Below, piece after piece: positions 37,988 to 45,879 of a stretch of DNA of 48,227 nt (position 1 is the stretch's first letter; every line of letters begins with the position of its first letter). The stretch is taken from positions 1 through 48,227 of IMG/VR virus record IMGVR_UViG_3300035698_013118; one strand, given 5' to 3'. The position numbers and the translations under genes were made by a program. Source of the DNA: a virus. The notes under the pieces are model-generated. The model was not told the DNA's origin. It did no database searches and worked only from the letters and a program-made list of their open reading frames with translations.

Positions 37988-40120
37988 ATGATCAAGACCC
38001 TGAAACTCACCAACTTCCGCCAGCACGAAAGCCGCACCGTCAACTTCGGCGCCGGCCTGTCAGTGTTGCGCGGACGCAACGAAATCGGCAAGACCAGCGT
38101 GGCCGAGTCCATCGGCTACGCCCTGTTCGGCGCCAAGGCGCTGCGCGACACGCTCGACGGCGTGGTCACCTGGGGCGAGCCCACCGGCTCCCTCAAGGTC
38201 GAGCTCACGCTGGACATCGAGGGCGTCGAGTACCTCGTCAAGCGCGGCAAGTCCGGCGCCGAGATCGTCTACGCCGGCGGCAGCGTCACCGGCCAGACCG
38301 AGGTCACCAACTTCGCTGCCAAGCTGCTGCGCGTGGACGCCGCCGCCGCCGCCAAACTCACCATGGCGTCCCAGGGCGAAATCCGCGGCGCGCTGGAAGC
38401 AGGCACCAAGGCCACCACCGAACTGATCGAGCGACTTGCCGAGTTCAGCCAGCTCGACGACCTGATCGAGTTGATCCAGGAGAAGCTCCCACTGGGCAGT
38501 GCGGTCGGCGCCGAGAGCGCGATCGCCCAGCTGGAGAGCGACCTTGTCGACGCGCAGGCCGAGGCGGTGGAGCCTGACCTGGCTGGCATGCCCGAGCGGA
38601 TCCTGAAGTTGGCCGCTGGCGTTGTCGGCGCCGAGAAGGCTGCGGCCCGCTTGGAGACAGCCTACCAGGCGGCGCAGGTGGCGCTGGAAGCAGGCCAGGC
38701 TACCGTGGCAGCCCGCGAGCGCCTGGAGGGCAACCTGGCCAGCGCCAAGCGCGTCGCCGAGCGCTTCCAGGTTGACCGGGAAGACGCTCGATCCGCAGCC
38801 AACCAGCGCGCCGCGTTTGCCGAGAGCCAGGAGGCCCTGGAGAAGGAGGCTCAGCAGTTGAGCCGCGCGCCTGAAGCGCTCGCCGAATTGAAGCGCGCGC
38901 AGCCGTTGCTGGTGCGCTACGCGGGTGAACGTGTGGCCGGGTCGCTCACCGCGCTGCGCGCCGCCGCCGCCGCCGCCGCCTGTGCAGTGGTCAACCACAC
39001 CCAGCATATCTCAGACATTCGAGTGGCCCTGGCCAGCCTCGCAAGCCAGCTCTCCAGTGGCACCTGCGGCTTCTGTGGCCAGGACTTCAGCGATTTGCCC
39101 GAGGTGGCCAAGAAGAACGCCCAGGTGCAGGTGGAGATTGCGGCGCAGGAGTCAGACTTCGACCTGCACACGTCCGCGCAGACCGAGCAGAAGGCAGAGG
39201 CCGCGAGGCTCCAGGACCTCGTGAAACTCAGCGCAGCGCTGGACTTCCCGCTGCCCCAGTGCGTGGAGCGCGAGGATGACTTGTTGCCCCCACACTTTCG
39301 CTGGACGGGCTTGAGCGAGGAGTCGCTGACAAAGGCGAAGGACAGGCTCGCCGAAATCGCCACCACGCTCGCAGCCATGGCGAAGACCAGGCGCCAGGAG
39401 CAGCTTGCCCAGGATCGGTATGCCGAGATCAACGCGCGCGCCGACGGCGTGATGGCAGCGGTCCGAACTGCTGAAGACGAGCTGCACGACGCCCCAACCG
39501 CTGACGTCGAGGGCCTGCGCACCGCGCGCGACAGCCTGCGCACCGAGAGCCGCGACGCCGAGCGCGCGGTGAGCGAGGCCAAGTCCGAGGCGGCCCGCGT
39601 GCAGGCCGAGATGGTCAGCCTGCAGCAGCGCTACACAGCCGCGCTGGCGCGCGTCGATCGCGTCAAGGCTCACATCGCCCAGCGCAAGCTGGAGGTCGCC
39701 GCTTTGGCGCTCAACAACGGGCTGCTGAAGAAGGTGCGCGCCGCGCGCCCGGTGATCGCAGACAAGCTCTGGAACATCGTGCTGAGCGCCGTCGGCGGGT
39801 ACTTCAGCGAGATCCGGGGCGAGAAGTCCAGGGTGGGCAAAGACAGCGACGGCTTCAAGGTGGATGGCCACCCGATCACGTCGTTGTCGGGCTCCACCAA
39901 AGACGCCCTCGGCCTTGCCATCCGCGTGGCGCTGGTCAAAACCTTCCTGCCCAACACACCGTTCTTGCTGCTCGACGAGCCGTGCGCAGCGATGGACGAG
40001 AACCGCACCGGCAACCTGCTGGGCTTCGTGGCGTCCTGCGGCTTCACGCAGGTGATCGCCGCCACTCACGACCAGCTGAGCGCCAGCTTCGCTGATCACG
40101 TCATTCAACTGGGAGATTGA
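37988..40120 (+). CDS. sbcC: SbcC/Rad50-like ATPase subunit
   Basis: 710 aa from ATG 37988 (a TTG at 37979 is an alternative; MIKTLKLTNFRQH is the usual family start). Walker A GRNEIGKTS (K35), long Ala/Glu/Arg coiled coils on both sides of a zinc hook GTCGFCGQ (C360, C363), signature region SLSGSTKDALGLAI, and Walker B LLLDEP (D663, E664). Shorter than E. coli SbcC (1048 aa), as is usual in phages (T4 gp46 is 560). Acts with SbcD on DNA ends. Confidence 0.92.
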   Translation: MIKTLKLTNFRQHESRTVNFGAGLSVLRGRNEIGKTSVAESIGYALFGAKALRDTLDGVVTWGEPTGSLKVELTLDIEGVEYLVKRGKSGAEIVYAGGSVTGQTEVTNFAAKLLRVDAAAAAKLTMASQGEIRGALEAGTKATTELIERLAEFSQLDDLIELIQEKLPLGSAVGAESAIAQLESDLVDAQAEAVEPDLAGMPERILKLAAGVVGAEKAAARLETAYQAAQVALEAGQATVAARERLEGNLASAKRVAERFQVDREDARSAANQRAAFAESQEALEKEAQQLSRAPEALAELKRAQPLLVRYAGERVAGSLTALRAAAAAAACAVVNHTQHISDIRVALASLASQLSSGTCGFCGQDFSDLPEVAKKNAQVQVEIAAQESDFDLHTSAQTEQKAEAARLQDLVKLSAALDFPLPQCVEREDDLLPPHFRWTGLSEESLTKAKDRLAEIATTLAAMAKTRRQEQLAQDRYAEINARADGVMAAVRTAEDELHDAPTADVEGLRTARDSLRTESRDAERAVSEAKSEAARVQAEMVSLQQRYTAALARVDRVKAHIAQRKLEVAALALNNGLLKKVRAARPVIADKLWNIVLSAVGGYFSEIRGEKSRVGKDSDGFKVDGHPITSLSGSTKDALGLAIRVALVKTFLPNTPFLLLDEPCAAMDENRTGNLLGFVASCGFTQVIAATHDQLSASFADHVIQLGD

Positions 40121-40122
40121 AG

Positions 40123-40359
40123 ATGAGCAACGAAGAGAAAACCGGAGATTTCGTACCGAAGTCGCCAGCGTGGACCACTGGCGAGTTGGGTGCTGCCCGG
40201 CTTCAACTGGAGGCCGACATCCGCACTCTGCTGAAGGATTTCAGGCGCGAGTTTGGCCTCACCCCGACATCGGTCGATGTCGACACCTTTGTGGAAGCCC
40301 GCGCCTCGGGTGTGCGCTTCACCCACCTGGGGAACGTGAAGGTGGAGGTGTCGCTGTGA
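40123..40359 (+). CDS. Hypothetical protein, 78 aa
   Basis: GGGAG precedes the ATG at 40123. Central helix (ELGAARLQLEADIRTLLKDF) followed by TPTSVDVDTFVEARASGVRF and a final strand (GNVKVEVSL). Looks like a small two-layer protein; not recognised. The stop overlaps the next GTG. Confidence 0.75.
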   Translation: MSNEEKTGDFVPKSPAWTTGELGAARLQLEADIRTLLKDFRREFGLTPTSVDVDTFVEARASGVRFTHLGNVKVEVSL

Positions 40360-40553
40360 GCAACAACACACTGGCACTTTTTGTGGCATCGGCCACCATC
40401 ATTTGCGTCTGCAGCGCCGCGCTCGCTTACTGGAGCACGGGGCTGGTAAGGGATTTCGTGAAAACGGTAATTGAGAACAACGAGCGGGAGATCCTGGCGA
40501 GGGACAACTACATCAACGAGTTGAAAGATACTTTGCGGAGACTGGGCAAGTGA
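40356..40553 (+). CDS. Small single-pass membrane protein, 65 aa
   Basis: GTG start overlapping the previous stop. One strong hydrophobic helix at about residues 5-28 (TLALFVASATIICVCSAALA) is followed by a charged helical tail (NEREILARDNYINELKDTLR). This resembles the N-in spanin/Rz-like or membrane-tether layout, but is too short to assign. Confidence 0.7.
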   Translation: MSNNTLALFVASATIICVCSAALAYWSTGLVRDFVKTVIENNEREILARDNYINELKDTLRRLGK

Positions 40554-40783
40554 CGGCGCCCGTCATTGACATCTACCTTGACGGCAAGCGGTTTGCCATG
40601 CGTACCACCTGGCACCACGTCCCCCGCGTGGGCGACACCCTTCTGCTGCGAGACGGTGAAGTTTGGGGTGAGGTCGTTACGGTGATCTGGGGCGACGACA
40701 CGGCCCGCGACTCGGCGCACCTGGAGCGCCAGTGGGTCCAGATCCTGTGCATGTCGGTTGAACCTGTCGGAGGTAAGTCGTGA
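40550..40783 (+). CDS. Hypothetical protein, 77 aa
   Basis: GTG start overlapping the previous stop. Beta-rich: IDIYLDGKRFAMRTTWHHVP, GDTLLLRDGEVWGEVVTVIW. The pattern (short barrel with 'prvGDtl.l...' and 'v..V.w') is common in phage proteins of about this size with no known role. Coupled to the next gene by GTGA. Confidence 0.75.
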   Translation: MTAPVIDIYLDGKRFAMRTTWHHVPRVGDTLLLRDGEVWGEVVTVIWGDDTARDSAHLERQWVQILCMSVEPVGGKS

Positions 40784-40983
40784 GCAACCTCCTCGCCCTT
40801 CTCGACAAGGCCCCTGACCACACCTGGCTGATCCTCACCCTTGCCTGGATCGCCTTTGTCCTGGTGGTGGCGCTGGCCCACGACCTGCTCCACCAGCTTG
40901 TCTCGGCGGCTGCCAGCCGCCTGCGTTACGGGCCCATTTCACGCCCAGAAAAGAACCCGGTACCTCCCCGCCCACCAGTGTAA
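40780..40983 (+). CDS. Small membrane protein, 67 aa
   Basis: GTG start. One transmembrane helix (TWLILTLAWIAFVLVVALAH), then an amphipathic helix and a Pro-rich tail (ISRPEKNPVPPRPPV). Function unknown; the last gene of the rightward cluster before the CAA-repeat leader. Confidence 0.7.
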   Translation: MSNLLALLDKAPDHTWLILTLAWIAFVLVVALAHDLLHQLVSAAASRLRYGPISRPEKNPVPPRPPV

Positions 40984-40993
40984 GTGGCGGGAA

Positions 40994-41020
40994 AACAACA
41001 ACAACAACAACAACAAGAAC
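40994..41020 (+). repeat. (AAC)7 microsatellite in the leader of the excisionase-like gene
   Basis: Seven perfect AAC units (40994-41014), then AAG AAC, 12 bases before the ATG at 41033. Such CAA-type tracts are unpaired and can enhance translation, and trinucleotide tracts can change length by slippage. The ribosome-binding site here is weak (CGGAAC). Confidence 0.75.
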
Positions 41021-41032
41021 GGAACACCCGTC

Positions 41033-41362
41033 ATGAACCAAGACATTTACACCACGCAAGAGCTTGCCGAGTTGCTCGGCTGCGCCACCACCACGATCGA
41101 GGAGCGCGCCCGCACAGGCGAACTGCCCGGCCTGAAGTTCGGGGACGGTGGCTGGGTCTTCCCCAGACTTGCCACCGTCGATGCGCTGAACGAGCGAGCC
41201 CGCATTGAGGCGGCGTTTCGCGCAGACGCGGCATCGAGCAGCCCTCGCCCGGTGCGGCTCGGTGGCCGCCCGGTGCTTGACCGCCCCGCCACAGCGCTCA
41301 CCGAAGAAGTGGTCGCGCGTTTCTCTCGCTCACGGCCTCCGGTCCTCTGGAGCCAATCATGA
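41033..41362 (+). CDS. Excisionase/MerR-type helix-turn-helix protein, 109 aa
   Basis: Residues 1-55 match the HTH_17/excisionase pattern: IYTTQELAELLGCATTTIEE then RARTGELPGLKFGDGGWVFP. The C-terminal half is basic and Arg/Pro-rich. Located three genes from the integrase, it is a candidate recombination directionality factor, or a transcription regulator of the lysogeny genes. ATGA-coupled to the next gene. Confidence 0.75.
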   Translation: MNQDIYTTQELAELLGCATTTIEERARTGELPGLKFGDGGWVFPRLATVDALNERARIEAAFRADAASSSPRPVRLGGRPVLDRPATALTEEVVARFSRSRPPVLWSQS

Positions 41363-41688
41363 GCGCGCCATTGGTTGAGGTCCGCGTGGGCGATCTGGTC
41401 GCCGCCATGCAGGCAAAGGCGGATCAGCTCGACAAGGAGTTTCGCGACGCCTGCGCGGCCGACGGGGTCGCGTGCCGCCGGCTGCGCAGGCTCGGCGCCA
41501 TGTGGGCCAAGCTCACAGGCACCTGGCCCAACACCCACCGGGCGGTGGACGATCGCATCGGCCTGCTGCTGGACGACCTGACCGAGTGGCAGCTGGTGTC
41601 CTTGTTGATGGGCCCCTGCGCCCGGGCCCAGGTTTCTCGCGCGCTGGTGGTTGAGCTGACAGAGCACTGGCCGGTGTCGCTGCCATGA
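41359..41688 (+). CDS. Hypothetical protein, 109 aa
   Basis: Helix-rich protein with no recognised motif (VRVGDLVAAMQAKADQLDKE; WQLVSLLMGPCARAQVSRAL). Two Cys near residues 32 and 39 and a third later do not suggest zinc. Its position between the HTH protein and the integrase, with overlaps at both ends, suggests co-expression with the excisionase candidate. Confidence 0.75.
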   Translation: MSAPLVEVRVGDLVAAMQAKADQLDKEFRDACAADGVACRRLRRLGAMWAKLTGTWPNTHRAVDDRIGLLLDDLTEWQLVSLLMGPCARAQVSRALVVELTEHWPVSLP

Positions 41689-41927
41689 AGTGGAGCTGCA
41701 GACCCCCGACAGGGCCCCAGCCATGGGTCAAGTGGTTCGCCTGGCACCCTGTAGACCAAGTGGCGCCCGGCGACAGAAATGATTGGGTCTGGCTGGAGTG
41801 GGTGGAGCGCCGAATGTACTACCCGTTCGAGAGCACGACCTCCTGGGCCTCATTTGTTTACCGCCGGCTGCCTGCAGTCACCGAGGCATCGCCGAGGCCA
41901 GCCGAGCGACAAGGTCCTCGCCCCTGA
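41685..41927 (+). CDS. Trp-rich hypothetical protein, 80 aa
   Basis: Ten Trp or Tyr residues in the first 65 (KWSCRPPTGPQPWVKWFAWH, VWLEWVERRMYYPFESTTSW), with an unstructured tail. The 3' 50 bases overlap the end of the convergent integrase gene. Not recognised. Confidence 0.65.
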   Translation: MKWSCRPPTGPQPWVKWFAWHPVDQVAPGDRNDWVWLEWVERRMYYPFESTTSWASFVYRRLPAVTEASPRPAERQGPRP

Positions 41928-43014
41928 TCGAGGCGTAGCGCATAGCCATCCCCAGGTTGGCCCACCCCATGATCCTGCAGGTCTCGACGTCGCTGAACAC
42001 CCAGCGCCCGTCGGGGCCTCGCAGCTCAAACCAGCGGCACGCTGCCTCGTGCCTCAGATCGTGCTCGGTGAAATCCTTCACCCCGGCATAGTCGAACAGC
42101 GTCGAGAACCTCGATGACAGATTCGACGTGGCCTTGCGCCGGCCCTCGGCGCTCCCGTCCCAGTACGGGAACAGCAGGCCCACCCTCCCATCACACCAGA
42201 CAACGAGCCGCGCGCGCAGTGCCGGCTTTAGCGGCACCACTCGCGGCTTCGCGGCACCCCGCCAACCCTTGGAACCAGAGACCCGCAGCACGCCAGCGAC
42301 AAGGTCCACATCCCGCACATCCATCCGGTAGGCCTCGAACAGGCGCAGGCCGGTGTCGACGATCAGGTCGAACAGCAGCTCGAAGGCCGGGTCCACGGCC
42401 AGCGCGCGCTCGCGCCCCTGCGCCTTGCTCCCCGACAACGCCAACTTCACCGCCGACTCCTCGGCCGCCAGCAGGCGCCGGTCCCGCGCCACATCGACCC
42501 TGGCCACCGGCGCGTCGCGCGCGCCGTAGGCGCTGTAGCCACGGGGCAGCAACCGAAACGGGTTCACCTGGTCGCGCCCGGTCGTGCGCCGGTGGTGCCA
42601 GTCCACCACGCGCGCCAGCGCGCCGACTCGTTTCCTGATGCTGCCGGGGGCAAGGTTGGCGTCGGCCTTCATGCCCTTCACCCACGCCTCGACCCATGCG
42701 TAAGTCGCATCGGCCAGGCTCATCTGGCCAAGCTCCTTGCGCACCGTGGGCAGCAGGTCGATATCGGACTGGCTGGGCGTGGCGTGGGTGATGTAGCCGT
42801 CGATGACCTTGACCAGCTTCGCGCTCATTGCCGGGCGCGCGGTGTCCTGCGCCATCTCCAGCGGCACGACGCCGCGCGCGAGCATGCCCTCCAGCTGCAC
42901 ACCGTAGGCATGCGCTTCGTCGTGCGTGTCGAACGTCCAGAAAAAAGGCTTGGGCAGCAGGGCGTGCTTGACGCGCAGCTGGAACCTGCCGGCTCGCGGC
43001 TGAATGCTGGCCAT
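41878..43014 (-). CDS. int: Tyrosine-family site-specific integrase
   Basis: 378 aa, a usual phage integrase size. Catalytic residues: R224 in DTGLRLFEAYRM, the H318-x-x-R321 box in EHDLRHEAACRW, W351 in the His/Trp position of IMGWANLGMAMRYASI and the nucleophile Y360; a basic beta-hairpin with K249/K256 lies between. The N-terminal 60 residues are an arm-binding domain (MASIQPRAGRFQLRVKHALL), then a SAM-like core-binding domain. It would recombine attP (tRNA-Cys fragment at 43869) with the host tRNA-Cys gene. It reads leftward, convergent with the + strand genes. Confidence 0.93.
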   Translation of the reverse strand: MASIQPRAGRFQLRVKHALLPKPFFWTFDTHDEAHAYGVQLEGMLARGVVPLEMAQDTARPAMSAKLVKVIDGYITHATPSQSDIDLLPTVRKELGQMSLADATYAWVEAWVKGMKADANLAPGSIRKRVGALARVVDWHHRRTTGRDQVNPFRLLPRGYSAYGARDAPVARVDVARDRRLLAAEESAVKLALSGSKAQGRERALAVDPAFELLFDLIVDTGLRLFEAYRMDVRDVDLVAGVLRVSGSKGWRGAAKPRVVPLKPALRARLVVWCDGRVGLLFPYWDGSAEGRRKATSNLSSRFSTLFDYAGVKDFTEHDLRHEAACRWFELRGPDGRWVFSDVETCRIMGWANLGMAMRYASIRGEDLVARLASAMPR

Positions 43015-43238
43015 GTCGGGCTCCTTGAGTGGGGTCCGATCGTACCCGAGCCGACGGACTCACAAAAAGTTACACAGAGCGGTGCCGACTCGCACCGACT
43101 TCTGGCATCTCCGCAGCGACTCCTGGCGAGCTTTGGCTCCCTGGGCTAGGTTCGCTCTGGCTCAGGGTCTTTACCAGTGGCAATTTGTCTGCAAGTCTGG
43201 TTCTCCACAAACGCCCCTCAAGAGGCATAGGAACCACA
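43015..43238. other. Divergent intergenic region between integrase and HNH-AP2 genes
   Basis: 224 bases with divergent genes on either side, so it should hold the integrase promoter on the - strand. It contains GGTGC-CGACTC-GCACC (about 43080-43095), a relative of the leader-hairpin family with a 6-base loop, and short repeats of GCGACTC/CCGACTC that could be integrase arm sites. I see no convincing -35/-10 pair. Confidence 0.4.
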
Positions 43239-43853
43239 ATGAAAACAGAGCAGGCCACGCCCGGCGAGCTAGCTGCGGCATTCCACTACAACCCCAGGAC
43301 GGGCGTGATCACGAGGACTACAGGGGAGCGCAGGGGGCGCCCGGTGGGGTTTAAGAGCCCAAGAGGCTACCTAATTATCAAGTTCCAGGGCAAAGCCTAC
43401 AGGCACCACCGCGTCGCCTGGGCGCTGGCACATGGCGATTGGCCAGTGCATGAGATCGACCACATCAATGGTGTCAAGTCCGATAACCGCCTGATCAACC
43501 TGCGCGATGCCACACCGGCGGCCAACAGCCAGAACAAGCGTGAAGCCTACCGCAACAGCCGCACCGGATCCCAGGGCGTGACCTTGATGGGTTACGGCGC
43601 CTTTCTCTCCCGCATCTTCCGAAACGGGAAGCGCATCTACATCGGCGTCTTCGACACGCAGGAAGAAGCCGCAGCAGCCTACAGGGCCAAAAAGCTGGAA
43701 CTGGATGGGCCAGACCCAACTGACCTTGACGGATCGGTGGGTCCGTCGAGCGGTAGCATGCTACCGTCTGGTACCGATTTGTGGCCTATTCCTAGCGAAC
43801 TTTGGGGAATCAGCGAATCACCGCCAACTCCCCAACTCTCACTACATCCTTGA
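43239..43853 (+). CDS. HNH-AP2 homing endonuclease
   Basis: 204 aa from ATG 43239 (AGGAACC upstream). An N-terminal beta region (FHYNPRTGVITRTTGERRGR) precedes the HNH core HEIDHINGVKSDNRLINLRD, with D74, H75, N83 and N87, followed by N96/N99. Residues 105-155 are an AP2 DNA-binding domain (SQGVTLMGYGAFLSRIFRNG, YIGVFDTQEEAAAAYRAKKL). The final 45 residues are a Ser/Pro-rich tail. This is a classic free-standing phage homing endonuclease, here inserted between int and attP. Confidence 0.9.
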   Translation: MKTEQATPGELAAAFHYNPRTGVITRTTGERRGRPVGFKSPRGYLIIKFQGKAYRHHRVAWALAHGDWPVHEIDHINGVKSDNRLINLRDATPAANSQNKREAYRNSRTGSQGVTLMGYGAFLSRIFRNGKRIYIGVFDTQEEAAAAYRAKKLELDGPDPTDLDGSVGPSSGSMLPSGTDLWPIPSELWGISESPPTPQLSLHP

Positions 43854-43868
43854 TTTACAAGGGAATTT

Positions 43869-43918
43869 TGGAGGCGCGACCCGGAGTCGAACCGGGCTAA
43901 AACGGATTTGCAATCCGT
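43869..43918 (-). tRNA. 3' fragment of tRNA-Cys(GCA): attP core
   Basis: Reading the - strand: anticodon stem-loop ACGGA-TTGCAAA-TCCGT (anticodon GCA, Cys), short variable loop, T arm CCCGG-TTCGACT-CCGGG, acceptor strand TCGCGCC, discriminator T and encoded CCA. The matching acceptor 5' strand (GGCGCGA) and a D arm are not found upstream, so this is not a complete gene. Phages that integrate into tRNA genes carry just such a 3' end to restore the gene; the adjacent integrase supports attP. Confidence 0.88.
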
Positions 43919-43997
43919 CGAGTCCAGTTGCAGCCCAGTAACGGCGCGGGTTCCAGCGGGTCGAGCCCCCTGCTACCGATGCGCTACTTTGGAGACG

Positions 43998-44435
43998 TCA
44001 AATCAGCGCCGGAATCAGCCCGGTGTCTTGCTTGACTTTGGGCAGCAGCGCCGCCAAGGCGGCAAGCTGAGCAGCCTGTTCCGGGGTGAGTCCACCGCCA
44101 CCTCCCCCTCCCGAACCTGCAACCGTCGCAAACGCAGCAGATGTGGTCCGGTCCACAAACACCCCGGCGGCTGGCACGATGGCTGCGCCGATGTTTCCCG
44201 TCACCGTGTAGTTGCCAGCGTTGGGGAAACTGAGCCGGTAGCCGTTGATGTAATCGACCGCAGGGAAGAACGCACCGCCCCCCAGAGTCATGACCTTGTA
44301 CGTGATGATCGGCGGGTACAAGATGCCCTCCGCGCTTTCCTCAAAATCGCGCAGGGTGGTAGCGTGGGCAACAATGTCGCCGATGCTGACCGTGGACAGC
44401 ACCAGCCGGTTTTGCCAGTCGATGGAGATTGTCAT
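43998..44435 (-). CDS. Structural protein, probably tail or fibre-associated, 145 aa
   Basis: Begins MTISIDWQNRLVLSTVSIGD with a beta-rich domain, then a Gly-rich hinge (GSGGGGGGG) and a helical end (LTPEQAAQLAALAALLPKVK). Short trimer-like C-termini after a Gly hinge are frequent in small tail proteins. It overlaps the stop of the next - strand gene (TAATG), so the two are translated together. Last gene before attP on this side; assignment is by context. Confidence 0.6.
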   Translation of the reverse strand: MTISIDWQNRLVLSTVSIGDIVAHATTLRDFEESAEGILYPPIITYKVMTLGGGAFFPAVDYINGYRLSFPNAGNYTVTGNIGAAIVPAAGVFVDRTTSAAFATVAGSGGGGGGGLTPEQAAQLAALAALLPKVKQDTGLIPALI

Positions 44436-45868
44436 TACTCGTCGGCGGTGGCAATGGCGTTGGTGCCATTGGTTGCGCTGGACCCAGCGGTGAAGGTTGT
44501 CTCGAAAGGCTGGAGAGAGCCCCCGGTGCCGCCCTTGCGGACCTTGAGTCGCGCCGTGAAATCACTCAAGTAGGTGTAGCTCGCCGAACTCTCGGTAGCG
44601 TTGGTCACCACTTTGTCGAGGAACGGCACCCAGGCCGGAGAAGCGGCGGCATGGACTTGCCCCCAGGTGCCGCTGATCGTGAAGGTGCGGGTCGCCACGT
44701 TCACGGCGGTGTACTCGTAGGGGATGCTGTTGACGCGGATGTAGCCGGTCGGCGGGGTGTCGGCCTTGACCGCTTGGGTGATCACGCATGTGTTGCCGCC
44801 AGCGGTTGTCGCGGCGCTCAGCGTGTATTCGTTTGTCAGAAAGCCAGTCCCCAAGTTGCGCCCGACCAGCACCCGAGCGCCGATCGTGAGGCCTCCGATG
44901 CTGATGCCAGCCACCACGGGGTTGGTGACGGTGGTGCCATCATGCGAGACCATCTGATACCGCTGGAGGTCTGCCGCGCTGGCCCCCGCGACGTACCAGC
45001 CTTGCGCGACAAACCACTTCCCACCGGCAACGACGCCAAACGGCGCGGCCCCGTTGGGCGTGTACGCAGCTTCCAGCGCACGGTAGCGCCAGCCGGGGGT
45101 GCCGTTGATGGTGATGACGCTGGCCTCGTCGCAGATGGCTTGGCAATACTGCGCAACCTCGGCAATCGTGCGCCCGCCGGAGAGCGTGATGGTGCCTTTG
45201 TAGAGCTTCGAGCCGCTGCCATCTCCCGTGTCCTGGTTCGTGTCGCCCGTGGCGATCGTGACCCCCGTCAAAGCCAGGGCGTCCGCAAGACTCAGCGTGG
45301 TCCAGTCGGCGGTGGTCTGGGTCGAGATGGCCGCTGGCTGCTCGCCGCCAGCCACAAGGTTGGCGGCAAAGTCGCCATAGGTCTGGCCAAATTTGCGCGA
45401 GAACACCCGCACGTCCCCACTGTCGATCACGGCGGCCGCCTCTCTGCCCTTCACCATGATCTGAATGTGCCCGTCTGGCCAGTAGGTCGTGAGCTTGGCG
45501 TTGTTCTGCACCACGTACATCGGAGACGCGGCCACCAGCGGAGAGCCGATGGTCTTCAGCCCGGTGTAGAGCGTGTCGGTGCCGGCCTGCTGGATCGAGC
45601 CGAAGTTGATGAACCGCGCCGCTGTGTCGTCGATGTTGTAGCCGTTCAGCAGGTTGAGCAGCATGGGCTTGATGGCCGAGCGCGGGCCGTCCAGCTTGGA
45701 CGGGTTGGCCGTCAAGATGCTGAGGTTGTCGCCAGACGTGGAGACGCTGGCGTCGTCGGCCAGGTCTTGCAGCCACTCGTGGATTGCCAGGACGGAGTAC
45801 ACCGTCGTGCCAGAGGTGTGGCGAATGTCGCCGTTGAGCGCTACCGAGAAGTCGTCGCCGATGGCCAT
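44435..45868 (-). CDS. Structural protein (tail/fibre-type), 477 aa
   Basis: Begins MAIGDDFSVALNGDIRHTSG. Long, Gly/Thr/Ser/Ala-rich, with repeated beta-strand segments and no catalytic motif (TTADWTTLSLADALALTGVT, YTLSAATTAGGNTCVITQAV), typical of fibrous virion proteins. AAGGACG precedes the start on the - strand, 11 bases after the stop of the upstream gene. Exact role in the virion cannot be fixed. Confidence 0.65.
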   Translation of the reverse strand: MAIGDDFSVALNGDIRHTSGTTVYSVLAIHEWLQDLADDASVSTSGDNLSILTANPSKLDGPRSAIKPMLLNLLNGYNIDDTAARFINFGSIQQAGTDTLYTGLKTIGSPLVAASPMYVVQNNAKLTTYWPDGHIQIMVKGREAAAVIDSGDVRVFSRKFGQTYGDFAANLVAGGEQPAAISTQTTADWTTLSLADALALTGVTIATGDTNQDTGDGSGSKLYKGTITLSGGRTIAEVAQYCQAICDEASVITINGTPGWRYRALEAAYTPNGAAPFGVVAGGKWFVAQGWYVAGASAADLQRYQMVSHDGTTVTNPVVAGISIGGLTIGARVLVGRNLGTGFLTNEYTLSAATTAGGNTCVITQAVKADTPPTGYIRVNSIPYEYTAVNVATRTFTISGTWGQVHAAASPAWVPFLDKVVTNATESSASYTYLSDFTARLKVRKGGTGGSLQPFETTFTAGSSATNGTNAIATADE

Positions 45869-45879
45869 GGTGTTCGTCC

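Noticed and set aside
43919-43990. A second tRNA-like piece next to attP (GGGTCGAGCCCC, CGGTAGC on the - strand)
   Set aside because: Parts resemble D and anticodon arms, but no acceptor stem or T arm fits; likely chance or an old remnant.
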